From an uncultured Tropicimonas sp. (GTDB lineage Bacteria > Pseudomonadota > Alphaproteobacteria > Rhodobacterales > Rhodobacteraceae): 64,000 nucleotides of DNA. Below, piece after piece: positions 53,912 to 63,294 of this stretch. The notes under the pieces were generated by a model. That model did no database searches. It saw nothing but the letters and a program-made list of their open reading frames with translations, and was not told where the DNA came from. Each line of letters starts with the position of its first letter. The first letter of the stretch is position 1. The DNA lies in NCBI GenBank assembly GCA_947495685.1, contig CANLZY010000011.1, positions 93,020-157,019 of the forward strand. The letters run 5' to 3'. The position numbers and the translations under genes were made by a program.

Positions 53912-56779
53912 GTGACCGAACAAATGAACGTGACGCTTGCCCTGATTGCGGCTCTGCCGTTCGTTGGCGCCCTGTTCCCCGGTCTGATGATCCGTGCGGG
54001 TCGCGATGCCTGCGCCCTGTCGGCGGGCTGGGCAACGCTCAGCGCGCTGATCTTGCTGCTGACGCTTGCACCCTCGGTCTGGGACGGTGAAACGGTCGTC
54101 TTCCAGGTCGAATGGATGCCTTTGCTGGGGCTGAACGCCAATTTCATGCTCGACGGGCTGGGGTTTCTGTTCGGCTGCATGATCCTCGGCATCGGCCTGC
54201 TAATCATCCTCTATGCCCGCTTTTACCTGTCCCGAGACGACCCGATGGGGCAATTCTATACCTACCTGATGCTGTTCCAGGGCGCGATGCTTGGCATCGT
54301 GTTGTCGGACAACATCCTGATGATGGTGGTCTTCTGGGAGCTGACGTCGCTATCGTCGTTCCTGCTGATCGGCTATTGGAAACATACGGTTGCGGGGCGC
54401 CAAGGCGCCCGGATGGCCCTGACGGTGACCGGGCTGGGGGGGCTGGCGCTGATCGGGGGGATGCTGTTGCTGGGCGAAGCCGCCGGCAGCTATGACCTGA
54501 CCGAGATCCTGCAACGCCGCGAGGCGATACAGGACTCCCCGCTGTACATGCCTGCACTGCTGCTGATCCTGCTCGGGGCCTTTACCAAGTCGGCGCAGTT
54601 CCCGTTCCATTTCTGGTTGCCGCATGCGATGGCGGCCCCGACGCCGGTGTCGGCCTATCTGCACTCCGCCACCATGGTGAAGGCCGGACTGTTCCTGATG
54701 GCGCGGCTCTGGCCGGTGCTGTCGGGCACGGATGCATGGTTCTATATCGTCGGCACAACGGGGCTGGTGACCATGGTCATCGGGGCCTGGATCGCGATCT
54801 TCAAGGACGACCTGAAAGCCCTGCTTGCCTACTCCACCGTCAGCCACCTCGGCTTGATCACCATGTTGCTGGGCTTTGGCACCACGGCGGCGGCAACGGC
54901 GGCGGTGCTGCACATCATCAACCACACGATCTTCAAGGCGGCGCTGTTCATGACCGCCGGCATCGTCGACCACGAGGCGCACACCCGCTCCATCAAGCGG
55001 CTGGGTGGCTTGCGGCACCTGATGCCGATCACCGCAACGCTCGCCATCGTCACGGCCCTGTCGATGGCGGGCATTCCGCTGACCAATGGCTTCCTGTCCA
55101 AGGAACTGATGCTGGAAGAGGCGGCGCACACGACCTGGGTCTCCAACCCGTGGATCGTTCCGCTGTTCGCCACGATCGGCGCCGTGCTGTCGGCGACCTA
55201 TGCCTTCCGCTTCATCGCACATGTCTTTCTGGGGCCGGTGCGGCACGACTACCCGTCCAAGCCGCATGATCCTCCCTTCGGCATGTATGCCGCTCCGGCG
55301 CTGTTGGCAGTGCTTGTCATGGTGGTCGGAGTTTTCCCCGAGGCCACGGTTGGCAGTTTCCTTCAGGTGGTGGCCGATTCCGTCACCGGGCAACACCTGC
55401 ACCTGCACGAGCTGAAGCTCTGGCACGGCTTTACCCCGGCCCTGGGCATGTCGGCCGCCGCAATCATTGGCGGCCTGGTCCTGCTGAGCGCCTATGTGCC
55501 GTTCGAGCAATTTTGGAAGGCGCTGCCCCATCCCGAGGCGAAGGCGGTTTTTGATGCAATCGTGACCACGTTGCACCGCGGTTGCGGATATTTTTCCAAT
55601 GTCCTGCACGACGGGCGGATGACCAAGTACATCGCCATCTTCGCCGTCACGACGATCGCGGCGGGGCTCTACGCCTTTTCGAGCGGTCCCTATTTGCCTG
55701 GCACGCGTCCGATGCTGACCCCGACCCTCGTCGACTATGTCGGTGCGCTGCTGGTGATCTCGTCGACCGTCGCCATCATCAACTACCACCGCTCGCGGCT
55801 TCTGGTGCTGGTGCTGATCGGCATCAATGGACTGGTGGTTTCGATCATCTTCGTGCGGCTGTCGGCCCCCGATCTGGCAATGACCCAGGTCACGGTCGAG
55901 GTCGTGACGCTGATCCTGATGCTGCTGGCGCTGCACTTCCTTCCCAAGCGCACACCGCGCGAAAGCAGTTGGAACCGAATTGGCCGCGACATGGCGATTT
56001 CTGGCGCAGCAGGCATCGCCGTGGCGGCGCTGGCCTATGCGCTGATGACCCGCGATTTCAGCACGATTTCGGGCTATTACCTCGAAAACGCCAAGCCGGG
56101 CGGTGGCGGCACCAACGTCGTCAACGTGATCCTCGTCGACTTCCGTGGCTACGATACATTCGGCGAAATCATCGTGCTCGGCATTGCCGCGTTGACCATC
56201 TACGCATTGGGGGAGGCCCTTATGGACGGCAAGGCGTCCCGTACCTTGGCCAACTGGGTGCAGCACTATCCCTACTCCAAGGACCGCCATCCGTTGATGA
56301 TGGTTGTCGCGACGCGGGTCATGATGCCGATCTCGCTGATGGTCGGCGTCTATATCTTCCTGCGGGGTCACAACGACCCGGGCGGCGGTTTCATCGCCGG
56401 GCTCGTCGTCGCCATCGCCCTGTTGATGCAATACATGGCCTCGGGCTTTTCCTGGGCCTCCGAACGAATTCATATCCCGTATCACAGCTTCATCGGTTGG
56501 GGCGTGCTGGTCGCCGGCATCACCGGCATTGGCGCGTGGTTCGCAGGACAGCCGTTCCTGACCAGCGCCTTCGGCTACGTCCACATCGAACCGATCGAAG
56601 AGTTCGAACTGGCCACGGCGATGGCCTTTGACCTCGGGGTGTTCCTGACTGTTGTCGGGGCCGTGATGCTGGCGCTCTATTCGCTCAGCCGGATCGCCCG
56701 CCGTACTGGTGAAACCGTCAACGTTGCCCCGATGGACTTTGATCCTTCGGCCGAAGACCCGCTTGAGGAGCCGCGCTGA
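53912..56779 (+). CDS. mrpA: Mrp-type Na+/H+ antiporter subunit A fused to MnhB domain
   Basis: The 955-residue protein joins the NuoL-like MrpA (about 1-770) with an MnhB-type C-terminal domain (about 790-930, MMPISLMVGVYIFLRGHNDPGGGFIAGLVV). The NuoL-like core shows FWELTSLSSFLLIGYW, LLILLGAFTKSAQFPFHFWLPHAM, LLAYSTVSHLGLITML and HIINHTIFKAALFMTAGI. It is the proton-pumping/sodium-linked core of a seven-part antiporter used in salt and pH homeostasis. The GTG start at 53912 follows GAGGGAG; an ATG four codons on is an alternative. First gene of the mrp operon. Confidence 0.93.
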   Translation: MTEQMNVTLALIAALPFVGALFPGLMIRAGRDACALSAGWATLSALILLLTLAPSVWDGETVVFQVEWMPLLGLNANFMLDGLGFLFGCMILGIGLLIILYARFYLSRDDPMGQFYTYLMLFQGAMLGIVLSDNILMMVVFWELTSLSSFLLIGYWKHTVAGRQGARMALTVTGLGGLALIGGMLLLGEAAGSYDLTEILQRREAIQDSPLYMPALLLILLGAFTKSAQFPFHFWLPHAMAAPTPVSAYLHSATMVKAGLFLMARLWPVLSGTDAWFYIVGTTGLVTMVIGAWIAIFKDDLKALLAYSTVSHLGLITMLLGFGTTAAATAAVLHIINHTIFKAALFMTAGIVDHEAHTRSIKRLGGLRHLMPITATLAIVTALSMAGIPLTNGFLSKELMLEEAAHTTWVSNPWIVPLFATIGAVLSATYAFRFIAHVFLGPVRHDYPSKPHDPPFGMYAAPALLAVLVMVVGVFPEATVGSFLQVVADSVTGQHLHLHELKLWHGFTPALGMSAAAIIGGLVLLSAYVPFEQFWKALPHPEAKAVFDAIVTTLHRGCGYFSNVLHDGRMTKYIAIFAVTTIAAGLYAFSSGPYLPGTRPMLTPTLVDYVGALLVISSTVAIINYHRSRLLVLVLIGINGLVVSIIFVRLSAPDLAMTQVTVEVVTLILMLLALHFLPKRTPRESSWNRIGRDMAISGAAGIAVAALAYALMTRDFSTISGYYLENAKPGGGGTNVVNVILVDFRGYDTFGEIIVLGIAALTIYALGEALMDGKASRTLANWVQHYPYSKDRHPLMMVVATRVMMPISLMVGVYIFLRGHNDPGGGFIAGLVVAIALLMQYMASGFSWASERIHIPYHSFIGWGVLVAGITGIGAWFAGQPFLTSAFGYVHIEPIEEFELATAMAFDLGVFLTVVGAVMLALYSLSRIARRTGETVNVAPMDFDPSAEDPLEEPR

Positions 56780-56780
56780 C

Positions 56781-57200
56781 ATGGAAGCCCTGCTTGCCAT
56801 CATCATCGGACTGCAAACCGCCGGCGGACTCTACCTCGTCATGCGGCTGCGGACGTTTTCGGTCATCATCGGGACGGCATTGCTGACCTACTCGGTCAAC
56901 CTGTTCCTGTTCGCCAGCGGTCGGTTGGCCATCAACATGCCGCCGATCTATTCCAAATACGCCGAGGGCTATACCGACCCCCTGCCCCAGGCGTTGGTGC
57001 TGACGGCGATCGTGATCTCGTTCGGGATGACGGCGGTCGTGGTGTTGATCGCGCTTGGGGCCTTCCTGGAATCCGACACCGACCAGATCGACGTTCGGCG
57101 CGACCCGCAGGACCTCGACCTTGACCCGGATGAGGTACCGCTGGACGTCGACAGCCGCGAGCCCGGCCTGCAGGAACCCAAGGGGGACTTTGCGCAATGA
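56781..57200 (+). CDS. mrpC: Mrp antiporter subunit C (NuoK-like)
   Basis: The 139-residue protein has three hydrophobic segments (about 2-20, 27-45 and 71-94) as in MrpC/MnhC, the NuoK-like subunit, and an acidic tail (about 98-139). LLTYSVNLFLFASGRL and DPLPQALVLTAIVISFGMTAVVV are family hallmarks. It begins one base after the mrpA stop (TGACATG) and overlaps mrpD by 4 bp. Confidence 0.93.
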   Translation: MEALLAIIIGLQTAGGLYLVMRLRTFSVIIGTALLTYSVNLFLFASGRLAINMPPIYSKYAEGYTDPLPQALVLTAIVISFGMTAVVVLIALGAFLESDTDQIDVRRDPQDLDLDPDEVPLDVDSREPGLQEPKGDFAQ

Positions 57201-58723
57201 ACCACTGGATCATCGCCCCCGTGCTGTTGCCGGCCATGTTCGCCGCGGTGATGGCGATGGCCATGCGGCACGATCTGTTGCTGCAGCGGGTCTTTTCGGT
57301 CGCCGCGATCGTTGCGTTGGTCATGATCGCGACGGGGCTGTTCGTTACGACGCTGGACGGCACCGTCCAGACCTACAAGCTTGGCAACTGGGATGCCCCC
57401 TTTGGCATCGTTCTGGTGCTCGACCGGTTGTCGGCTTTGATGCTGGTCATGACATCCCTGCTGGCCTTTGGCGTCGTGCTCTATGCCGTCGGAAGCGACT
57501 GGGACAGCCGGGGCCGGCATTTCCATGCGCTGTTCCTGTTCCAGTTGATGGGCGTCAATGGCGCCTTCCTGACCGGGGACGCCTTCAACCTGTTCGTTTT
57601 CTTCGAAGTGCTGCTGATCGCCTCATACGGACTGATGATCCATGGCGGCGGCGGGATGCGCCTGCGCGCGGGTCTGCAATACGTGGTGATGAACCTCGTT
57701 GGCTCGACCCTGTTCCTGTTTGCAATGGGCACGCTCTATGCTGTGACCGGCACCTTGAACATGGCGGACATGGCGCTGCGCGTGCGCGACATCGCCCCGG
57801 GCAACGAAGCGCTGCTGCTGGTCGGGGGGGCGCTTTTGCTGATCGTCTTCGGGATCAAGGCCGCGGCGTTTCCGGTGCACCTGTGGCTGCCGGGCACCTA
57901 CGCCAACGCCCCCCTGCCGGTGACTGCTCTGTTCGCCATCATGACCAAGGTCGGCGCCTACGCGATCCTGCGCATGTACACGCTGGTCTTTGGGGCAGAT
58001 GCCGGGGCCGTCGGCGATTTCTTTGCCGGAATCCTCTTGCCGGTAGGCATCCTGACGCTGGTGATCGGCGCAACCGGCGTGATCGGGGCCAAACTGTTGC
58101 CCCGCCAGGCGTCCTTCTCGGTGCTGGCCTCGATGGGCACGCTGCTGATCGCGATATCGCTGTTTTCGGAAGCCGGCACCACGGCGGCGCTCTACTACAT
58201 GGTGCATTCGACCTTTGCTGCGGCACTGCTGTTCCTGGTGCTGGACCTGGTTCAGGACAGCCAGGGCGTGACAATCCGGGCACCGGGCGGACTGGTGGCC
58301 TCGTTGTTCTTTGCCGCCGCCATTGCCGTCGCCGGAATGCCGCCGCTGAGCGGGTTCCTGGGTAAGCTGCTGGTGCTGGATGCCAGCCGCGGCCTGCCGG
58401 AAACACCCCTGATCTGGGCGGTAATCCTGACAACATCCCTGATGTTGATCGTCGGTTTCGGCCTGCGCGGCAGCCGGTATTTCTGGAAGCCGCTCGACCC
58501 GAACTTCACCAATCCCGCGAACCTCGATGCCGACGGAGAGCCGCATCCGGCGCACCCGATCAAGCCGCTGGCCGTGACCGCGGCCTTTGTGCCGCTCGTG
58601 CTGCTGATCATGCTGACGGTGGCGGCCGGCCCCATCATGGAGGTCTTGCAGGACACGGCGCTGCAATTGCGCGAAACTGGTATCTACATCGAAGCGGTCC
58701 TCGGACCGCAGGCGGAGGGTTAA
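57197..58723 (+). CDS. mrpD: Mrp antiporter subunit D (NuoM/N-like)
   Basis: The 508-residue protein is the second NuoL/M/N-like subunit. Core motifs are FNLFVFFEVLLIASYGLMIHGG, IKAAAFPVHLWLPGTYANAPLPVTALFA and IMTKVGAYAILRMYTLVF. It has about 14 hydrophobic segments. Its ATG overlaps the mrpC stop (ATGA). It should form a second proton channel beside MrpA. Confidence 0.94.
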   Translation: MNHWIIAPVLLPAMFAAVMAMAMRHDLLLQRVFSVAAIVALVMIATGLFVTTLDGTVQTYKLGNWDAPFGIVLVLDRLSALMLVMTSLLAFGVVLYAVGSDWDSRGRHFHALFLFQLMGVNGAFLTGDAFNLFVFFEVLLIASYGLMIHGGGGMRLRAGLQYVVMNLVGSTLFLFAMGTLYAVTGTLNMADMALRVRDIAPGNEALLLVGGALLLIVFGIKAAAFPVHLWLPGTYANAPLPVTALFAIMTKVGAYAILRMYTLVFGADAGAVGDFFAGILLPVGILTLVIGATGVIGAKLLPRQASFSVLASMGTLLIAISLFSEAGTTAALYYMVHSTFAAALLFLVLDLVQDSQGVTIRAPGGLVASLFFAAAIAVAGMPPLSGFLGKLLVLDASRGLPETPLIWAVILTTSLMLIVGFGLRGSRYFWKPLDPNFTNPANLDADGEPHPAHPIKPLAVTAAFVPLVLLIMLTVAAGPIMEVLQDTALQLRETGIYIEAVLGPQAEG

Positions 58724-58726
58724 GCG

Positions 58727-59230
58727 ATGCTGAAGGCCATCCTGAACCGTATCATCCCGCACCCGCAGTTGACCGGGTTTCTGCTGCTCACATGGCTGCT
58801 GCTGGTCAATTCGATCTCGACGGGAAATGTGCTGCTGGGGCTGATCATCGGCCTGCTGATCCCGGGCATCACTCAGCCGTTCTGGCCGGACCGGCCCAAG
58901 ATCGCCCGGCCGCTCAAGGCCGTGGAATATGTCTTGCTTGTGCTGTGGGATATCTGCGTGGCGAACGTGACCGTTGCCCGTATCATCCTGTTCAAGTCTA
59001 ACGCCAACACCCACAGCCACTGGATCGTGGTGCCGCTGGAGGTGCGCTCGCCCGAAGCAATCACGATCCTCGCCGGGACCATCACGATGACGCCCGGAAC
59101 CGTCACGTCGATGCTGGCAGCGGATGCCAGCCACCTGCTGGTACACTGTCTGCACACCGACGATCCGGATGCCGTGCGTGACGAGATCAAACACCGGTAT
59201 GAGCGTCGACTGAAGGAGATCTTCGAATGA
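58727..59230 (+). CDS. mrpE: Mrp antiporter subunit E
   Basis: The 167-residue subunit has two N-terminal hydrophobic segments and the MnhE core: LTWLLLVNSISTGNVLLGLIIGLLIPGI, YVLLVLWDICVANVTVARIIL and ITILAGTITMTPGTVTSMLAADASHLLVHCL. It starts 3 bp after mrpD and overlaps mrpF by 4 bp. MrpE shapes the interface between the antiporter modules. Confidence 0.93.
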   Translation: MLKAILNRIIPHPQLTGFLLLTWLLLVNSISTGNVLLGLIIGLLIPGITQPFWPDRPKIARPLKAVEYVLLVLWDICVANVTVARIILFKSNANTHSHWIVVPLEVRSPEAITILAGTITMTPGTVTSMLAADASHLLVHCLHTDDPDAVRDEIKHRYERRLKEIFE

Positions 59231-59496
59231 TTACCTATGCGCTGTACTTTGCAACGGTGTGCTTCTCGATTGGCCTGGTGCTGAACATCTGGCGCATCCG
59301 AAACGCGCAGGGCGTCGTGGACCGCATCCTGGCGCTGGACACGATGGTCGTGAATGCGATCGCGCTGATTATCATCTATGGCATCCTCGAGAATACAGCC
59401 GTCTACTTCGAGGTGTCACTCCTGATCGCCATGTTCGGCTTTGTCTCGACCGTCGCCTATTGCCGCTTCATCCTGCGCGGCAACATCATCGAATGA
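59227..59496 (+). CDS. mrpF: Mrp antiporter subunit F
   Basis: The 89-residue protein has three hydrophobic segments and the MnhF signature RIRNAQGVVDRILALDTMVVNAIALIIIYG. Asp35-region (LALDT) is conserved in the family and has been linked to Na+ handling. It overlaps mrpE by 4 bp and ends 10 bp before mrpG. Confidence 0.93.
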   Translation: MITYALYFATVCFSIGLVLNIWRIRNAQGVVDRILALDTMVVNAIALIIIYGILENTAVYFEVSLLIAMFGFVSTVAYCRFILRGNIIE

Positions 59497-59506
59497 GGAA
59501 CCGGAC

Positions 59507-59890
59507 ATGGAACTGATCGCAGAAATCCTCGTCTCCGCCCTTCTGGTCATTGCCGGGCTGTTCGGGCTGCTGGGCTCCTGGGGGCTGGTAAAGCTGGACG
59601 ATACGATGCGCCGCCTGCACGCGCCAACCAAGGCCACCACTCTGGGCGTCGGCGGCGTGCTGATCGCCTCGATGATCTATTTCGCCGTGTTTCTGGACCA
59701 CCTGACGTTCCATGAACTCCTGATCACCGCGTTCCTGTTTATCACCGCGCCGATCACCGCGAATTTCGTCGCCAAGGCCCATATGCACCGGGACATCAAG
59801 GAACGGGACCTGCCGCCGACCGGGGGGCAGTACGGCTGGGCCGGGTACGACGAGATCGGCGACGCCGAACAACCCATAGACACGAAATAG
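59507..59890 (+). CDS. mrpG: Mrp antiporter subunit G
   Basis: The 127-residue protein has three hydrophobic segments and the MnhG core FGLLGSWGLVKLDDTMRRLHAPTKATTLGVGGVLIASM. The closing hydrophilic tail (about 94-127) is longer than in many MrpG. The ATG at 59507 follows GAGGAACC; an upstream frame from 59441 is antisense to nothing but overlaps mrpF and is unlikely. Last gene of the operon. Confidence 0.92.
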   Translation: MELIAEILVSALLVIAGLFGLLGSWGLVKLDDTMRRLHAPTKATTLGVGGVLIASMIYFAVFLDHLTFHELLITAFLFITAPITANFVAKAHMHRDIKERDLPPTGGQYGWAGYDEIGDAEQPIDTK

Positions 59891-60208
59891 ACCGCGTGCC
59901 CCGGAAGGACGCCCGGGGTTCGACAGGAACACGGCATCGGATCACGAATCCGTCGTGCCGTCCTCCCCCTGGCGGTTTCCTTCAGGGAGCGGCCGGCGGC
60001 CGGAAGCCCACGGCGGCCGGAATGAGATCGCGTCCTTCGTGCGTTGAGCAAACCGGTCGCGCTGACAGATCTGATTGCCATGCTGCATCGCATTCCCAAA
60101 AGCAGCCCGTCGTTGTAGCTATGGTAAGGTTCAGCTGACCTGTGACCGTGTCGCGAACAATACTGTCGTCGGAAAATGCGCTTCGGAACATGATCCTATC
60201 AAGCTTCC
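59891..60208. other. Gene-free stretch after mrpG
   Basis: This convergent intergenic region holds GC-rich imperfect hairpins (CCCCGG at 59899-59904 with CCGGGG at 59913-59918) that might end the mrp transcript, but none is followed by a T-run. No gene or repeat was recognised. Confidence 0.45.
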
Positions 60209-60916
60209 CTAGCTGTTGTTGATCCGGTTCTGAACTGTCGCGGTCATGGCATCCCACTGGTCCCGGATGCGAGTTGTGTCCCAATCCATCTGCAAAAGGG
60301 CCCGCCCCTCGTCAAAGGTTTCCAGGGCAGCGTCATATTCCCGTTCCTGGATATAGATCGCAGCGATCTGTTCCAGTGTTGAATGGTAGGCTCTGGGATC
60401 GGCCAAAGGGTCGCGACGGTGATCGGTCAATCGGTGCACCAATCTCGCCAGCTTGTCGCTTGGACGGCCCATCAGGGCCTGAAGGTTTTCGAACTCGCGG
60501 ACCATCATGTCCTTGCTCATCGCGGACAGGTTGTCTGTCACAACCTTGTTTTCGATGGCTTCGACCAGGTGCAGTTCAGCCTTCGACATTTGCCCGGCTT
60601 CTATTTCAAGCTTTGCCATTTGATGCGTGAGGTCAGCGGCCATCGCCGTGTGTAACCGGCTGGTGCGGTCAACGCGATCCAGAGCGAGCTTGACGACCTC
60701 GAACGCCTCATCGAGCTTGTGCCTTTCCTGCAAGCAAGTCGCCAAGGCTCCGGCATGATCGAAATAATCCTGATGCAAGGGCTGCAAAGCGCCCAACTCG
60801 ACGGCTTCGCGCAGAAGGGTTTCGGCAATTTCATAGTTCTCGGGGTACTCCAACGCCTCCAAGGCGATATTCGCCCTTGCATGGAGTTCTGTCGCCTTTG
60901 TTGACTGGTTTTCCAA
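60209..60916 (-). CDS. Helical-repeat (TPR-like) protein, function unknown
   Basis: The 235-residue protein is entirely helical and looks like tetratricopeptide repeats: YEIAETLLREAVELGALQP, HKLDEAFEVVKLALDRVDR, GQMSKAELHLVEAIENK and REYDAALETFDEGRALLQ are spaced by about 40 residues. No signal peptide or membrane segment is present, so it is probably a cytoplasmic protein-interaction factor. Start choice: a TTG at 60916 has AAGGGAGG seven bases upstream, the only good ribosome binding site; in-frame ATGs at 60937 and 60955 would add 7 or 13 residues but lack one. No operon partner is seen. Confidence 0.7.
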   Translation of the reverse strand: MENQSTKATELHARANIALEALEYPENYEIAETLLREAVELGALQPLHQDYFDHAGALATCLQERHKLDEAFEVVKLALDRVDRTSRLHTAMAADLTHQMAKLEIEAGQMSKAELHLVEAIENKVVTDNLSAMSKDMMVREFENLQALMGRPSDKLARLVHRLTDHRRDPLADPRAYHSTLEQIAAIYIQEREYDAALETFDEGRALLQMDWDTTRIRDQWDAMTATVQNRINNS

Positions 60917-61155
60917 ATACCAATCCTCCCTTACCATTCCCGAACCGTATATCATGCTAGAACAAGGCAAAATGGCGAAGGCGCGCCGGAATTTCCATCC
61001 TGCCGGCTTGATCGGGGTGCCTGCATTTCCATGGGCGCGACGGGCGCGGGGCTGCCTTGCGGCGGCGCAGCGTGTCGTGTTGCGCCCCTCGAAAACCGTC
61101 CACTCGGTCCATCTGTTTGAAACGCCCGGTCAATACCGTGTCGACACCCGGAGCG

Positions 61156-61270
61156 GGATCGCTGACACCCAGCTCCTGTCCCTGTCCCTGTCCCAGCCTA
61201 TCGCACGATCGGCCCCGCGTCGCGACACGACAATATGCACGGCGGGTCTGGAGCTGGGTGTCAGCGATCC
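61156..61270. repeat. 21-bp perfect inverted repeat with 73-bp spacer
   Basis: The 21 bases at 61156-61176 (starting GGATCGCTGACACCC) are exactly repeated in reverse complement at 61250-61270. The 73-bp spacer includes three tandem TGTCCC units (about 61177-61194) and ACACGAC-rich sequence. Together they could form a large cruciform or a long RNA stem-loop, or represent the ends of a very small element. No coding content lies between the arms. Confidence 0.85.
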
Positions 61271-61407
61271 GCCTTGATCCAGCCGGTACGACACGCCTTC
61301 GCCTCGACGCCTTCTTGGACATAACAAGGTGCCCAACACGGTGCGGTAACCAAGTGTCGAACTTGAAGACGCACGGATCATGGACAGGAAGGTCGCCCGC
61401 TGGGAAA

Positions 61408-61435
61408 GAGGCGAACGGTCCCGACCGTTCGCCTC
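61408..61435 (-). terminator. Probable terminator of the amidohydrolase gene
   Basis: A perfect 12-bp stem, GAGGCGAACGGT (61408-61419) with ACCGTTCGCCTC (61424-61435), has a CCCG loop. On the minus strand it is followed by only a short T-run (TTTCCC). It lies 62 bp past the amidohydrolase stop, so it probably ends that transcript. Confidence 0.6.
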
Positions 61436-61497
61436 CAAGATCGTTCATGTATTGGCTCCCCCAACAAGAGACAATTCAGAGCCCATTGAGGTTGCTC

Positions 61498-63294
61498 CTA
61501 TTTGATGCCGTCCCAGATCGCATCAAGGAACAGGTGCGCGACTTCCGGGTCCGCGAAGGATGGCTGCCGCAACCTACCGTGATCCTCACCCTCACCCGCC
61601 TCGTAGACCACCTCGTCGTCCTTGATCGTGGCCAGCACCCGCAGGTCGGCAAGCGTTTCCGGGTCCACGGCGGTCGGGTCGTCCGAAAGGATCACGAAAT
61701 CGGCGATCTTGCCGACCTCGATGCTGCCCTTGTCATCCTCCTCGAATTGCTGCCACGCTGGCCAGATCGTCATCGCCTTGAGCGCGGTCATCACGTCGAC
61801 CCTCTGGTTCGGCCCCAGGATGTCGCCTGACCGCGTGCGACGCGTGACGGTGGCAGACAGGATGCGCATGGAGTCCGGGAACGCCACCGGCGCGTCGTGG
61901 TGCGAGCCGAACATCATGCCCCGCTCCCGAACCCAGCCGGTGGGAGAGATATTCTCGGCGTTCACAGGCCCGACCGTGTGCTCGCGGTGCCAGTCGCCCC
62001 AGTAGAAGGTGTGCATCGGAAAGAGCGACGGGAACACGCCCAGGGCCTTGTAGCTGTCAACCTGATCTTCGCGCAGGAACTGGCCGTGAACCAGCACCGG
62101 CCGGTTGCCGGGGTCGCCATATTGCTCTTGGGCCGCGCCGATGGCAGCGATCAGCATGTCCGACGCGCCTTCGCCGTTGGCGTGGGTGATGATCTGGATG
62201 CCGCGCGCATAGCACCAGTTCACGGCATCCTGGACCTGCTCCATCGTCACAGCAGAATACCCGGCATAGCCCGGAGGGTAGTCGCCCACCGGGTCGTAAT
62301 AGGGGCGGTCCCTCAGCGCCGTGAACCCCTGCGGCGACCCGTCGATGGTCAGCTTGCAGCCCCCGACGCGAACGCGCCCCGTGTAGTCGCGCGAGACGTT
62401 CGCCTCGATGTAGTCTCTGGCCTCCAGCACGTCGGGATAGGCGATCACATCGACGGGCAGACCACCCTTGGCGTCCAGCGCCTTGAGCGTCTCGACGATT
62501 GCGCCCGATGACCGGCCTTCCTGTGCGGTGGTGTAGCCGAAGCTCGCCCACATCTCGGCCCCAGCCTCAGCAAAAGCCGTCATGCCTTCAGCCCCAAGCT
62601 CGGACAGCATCGGGACCAGCACGGTGAAAAAGGCGTATTCCTCCAGGACACCATTCGGGTCGCCGTCCGGAGCGCGCTGGATGACCCCGCCCGCCGGGTT
62701 CTCGCTCGAGGCGTCGATCCCGGCAATCTCAAGTGCCATGGAGTTGGCGACGCCAAGGTGCCCGGACTGATGGACGATAATGATCGGAACGTCGGTGGAC
62801 ACGGCATCGAGCTCTTCACGTGTGGGATGGCGCAGCTCGGCCAACTGGGCATTGTCGTACCCGAAGCCGATGATCATGTTCACCTGGTCGACGACTTTCG
62901 CGTTCTCCTCTGCCCATGCGGACAGCGTCGCCTGCAGGCTGGCGATGTCCGTTACTTCGCCGTCGGGCGGCGCCAGCAGGTTTGCCGACAGCGCTTGCAG
63001 CCCCCCCATGACGACGTGTCCGTGGCTGTCGACGAAGCCGGGCAACATCACCCGCCCGTCGAGGTCAAACACCTCCGTGGCGTCGCCCCGATGCGCGCTG
63101 ACCTCCGAGAGCGGACCCACCGACAGGATGCGCCCGTCCTTCGTCGCGACCGCCTCGGCGGTGGGCGTCGCGTCGTTAATCGTCAGGATCGACCCGCCGG
63201 TATAGATCGTGTCTGCCATCTCCTGTGCCGGAGCAGCCCCCGCCGACAGAAGGATGCTGAACATCAGGGCGGGTCGGAAATGTCGAGCGTTCAT
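61498..63294 (-). CDS. Exported amidohydrolase (YtcJ-like, amidohydrolase 3 family)
   Basis: The 598-residue protein has a Sec signal (cleavage near APAQ, about 24) and an amidohydrolase-3 domain. The metal-site motif is DSHGHV (His91, His93); further visible parts are CKLTIDGSPQGF with a possible carboxylated Lys, ITHANGEGA, LVHGQFLRE and GSHHDAPVAFPDS with the catalytic-type Asp. C-terminal ADFVILSDDPTAVDPETLADLRVLATI returns to the beta-sandwich. Family members cleave N-substituted or cyclic amides; the substrate is unknown. Export to the periplasm is less common among such enzymes. No operon partner is present. Confidence 0.87.
   Translation of the reverse strand: MNARHFRPALMFSILLSAGAAPAQEMADTIYTGGSILTINDATPTAEAVATKDGRILSVGPLSEVSAHRGDATEVFDLDGRVMLPGFVDSHGHVVMGGLQALSANLLAPPDGEVTDIASLQATLSAWAEENAKVVDQVNMIIGFGYDNAQLAELRHPTREELDAVSTDVPIIIVHQSGHLGVANSMALEIAGIDASSENPAGGVIQRAPDGDPNGVLEEYAFFTVLVPMLSELGAEGMTAFAEAGAEMWASFGYTTAQEGRSSGAIVETLKALDAKGGLPVDVIAYPDVLEARDYIEANVSRDYTGRVRVGGCKLTIDGSPQGFTALRDRPYYDPVGDYPPGYAGYSAVTMEQVQDAVNWCYARGIQIITHANGEGASDMLIAAIGAAQEQYGDPGNRPVLVHGQFLREDQVDSYKALGVFPSLFPMHTFYWGDWHREHTVGPVNAENISPTGWVRERGMMFGSHHDAPVAFPDSMRILSATVTRRTRSGDILGPNQRVDVMTALKAMTIWPAWQQFEEDDKGSIEVGKIADFVILSDDPTAVDPETLADLRVLATIKDDEVVYEAGEGEDHGRLRQPSFADPEVAHLFLDAIWDGIK

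Larger units (their letters stand above)
60917..61497. other. Gene-free stretch with inverted repeat
   Basis: No gene is supported here. Long frames on both strands (61057-61830 plus, 60957-61448 minus) are artefacts of the GC content and of an inverted repeat, which makes the two strands read alike (ADTQL on one, ADTQL on the other). The inverted repeat at 61156-61270 and a hairpin after the amidohydrolase gene at 61408-61435 are listed separately. Confidence 0.55.

Noticed and set aside
53544..54035. Minus-strand gene upstream of mrpA
   Set aside because: It would overlap the start of mrpA, and only its last part looks like protein. No start site or family was found.
54350..56806. An 818-codon minus-strand open frame across mrpA
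   Set aside because: The translation is charged and repetitive without any domain; the plus strand encodes a clear MrpA/MnhB protein.
61057..61830. Plus-strand protein across the inverted repeat and the amidohydrolase 3' end
   Set aside because: Its length depends on the inverted repeat and on shadow coding of the amidohydrolase gene.
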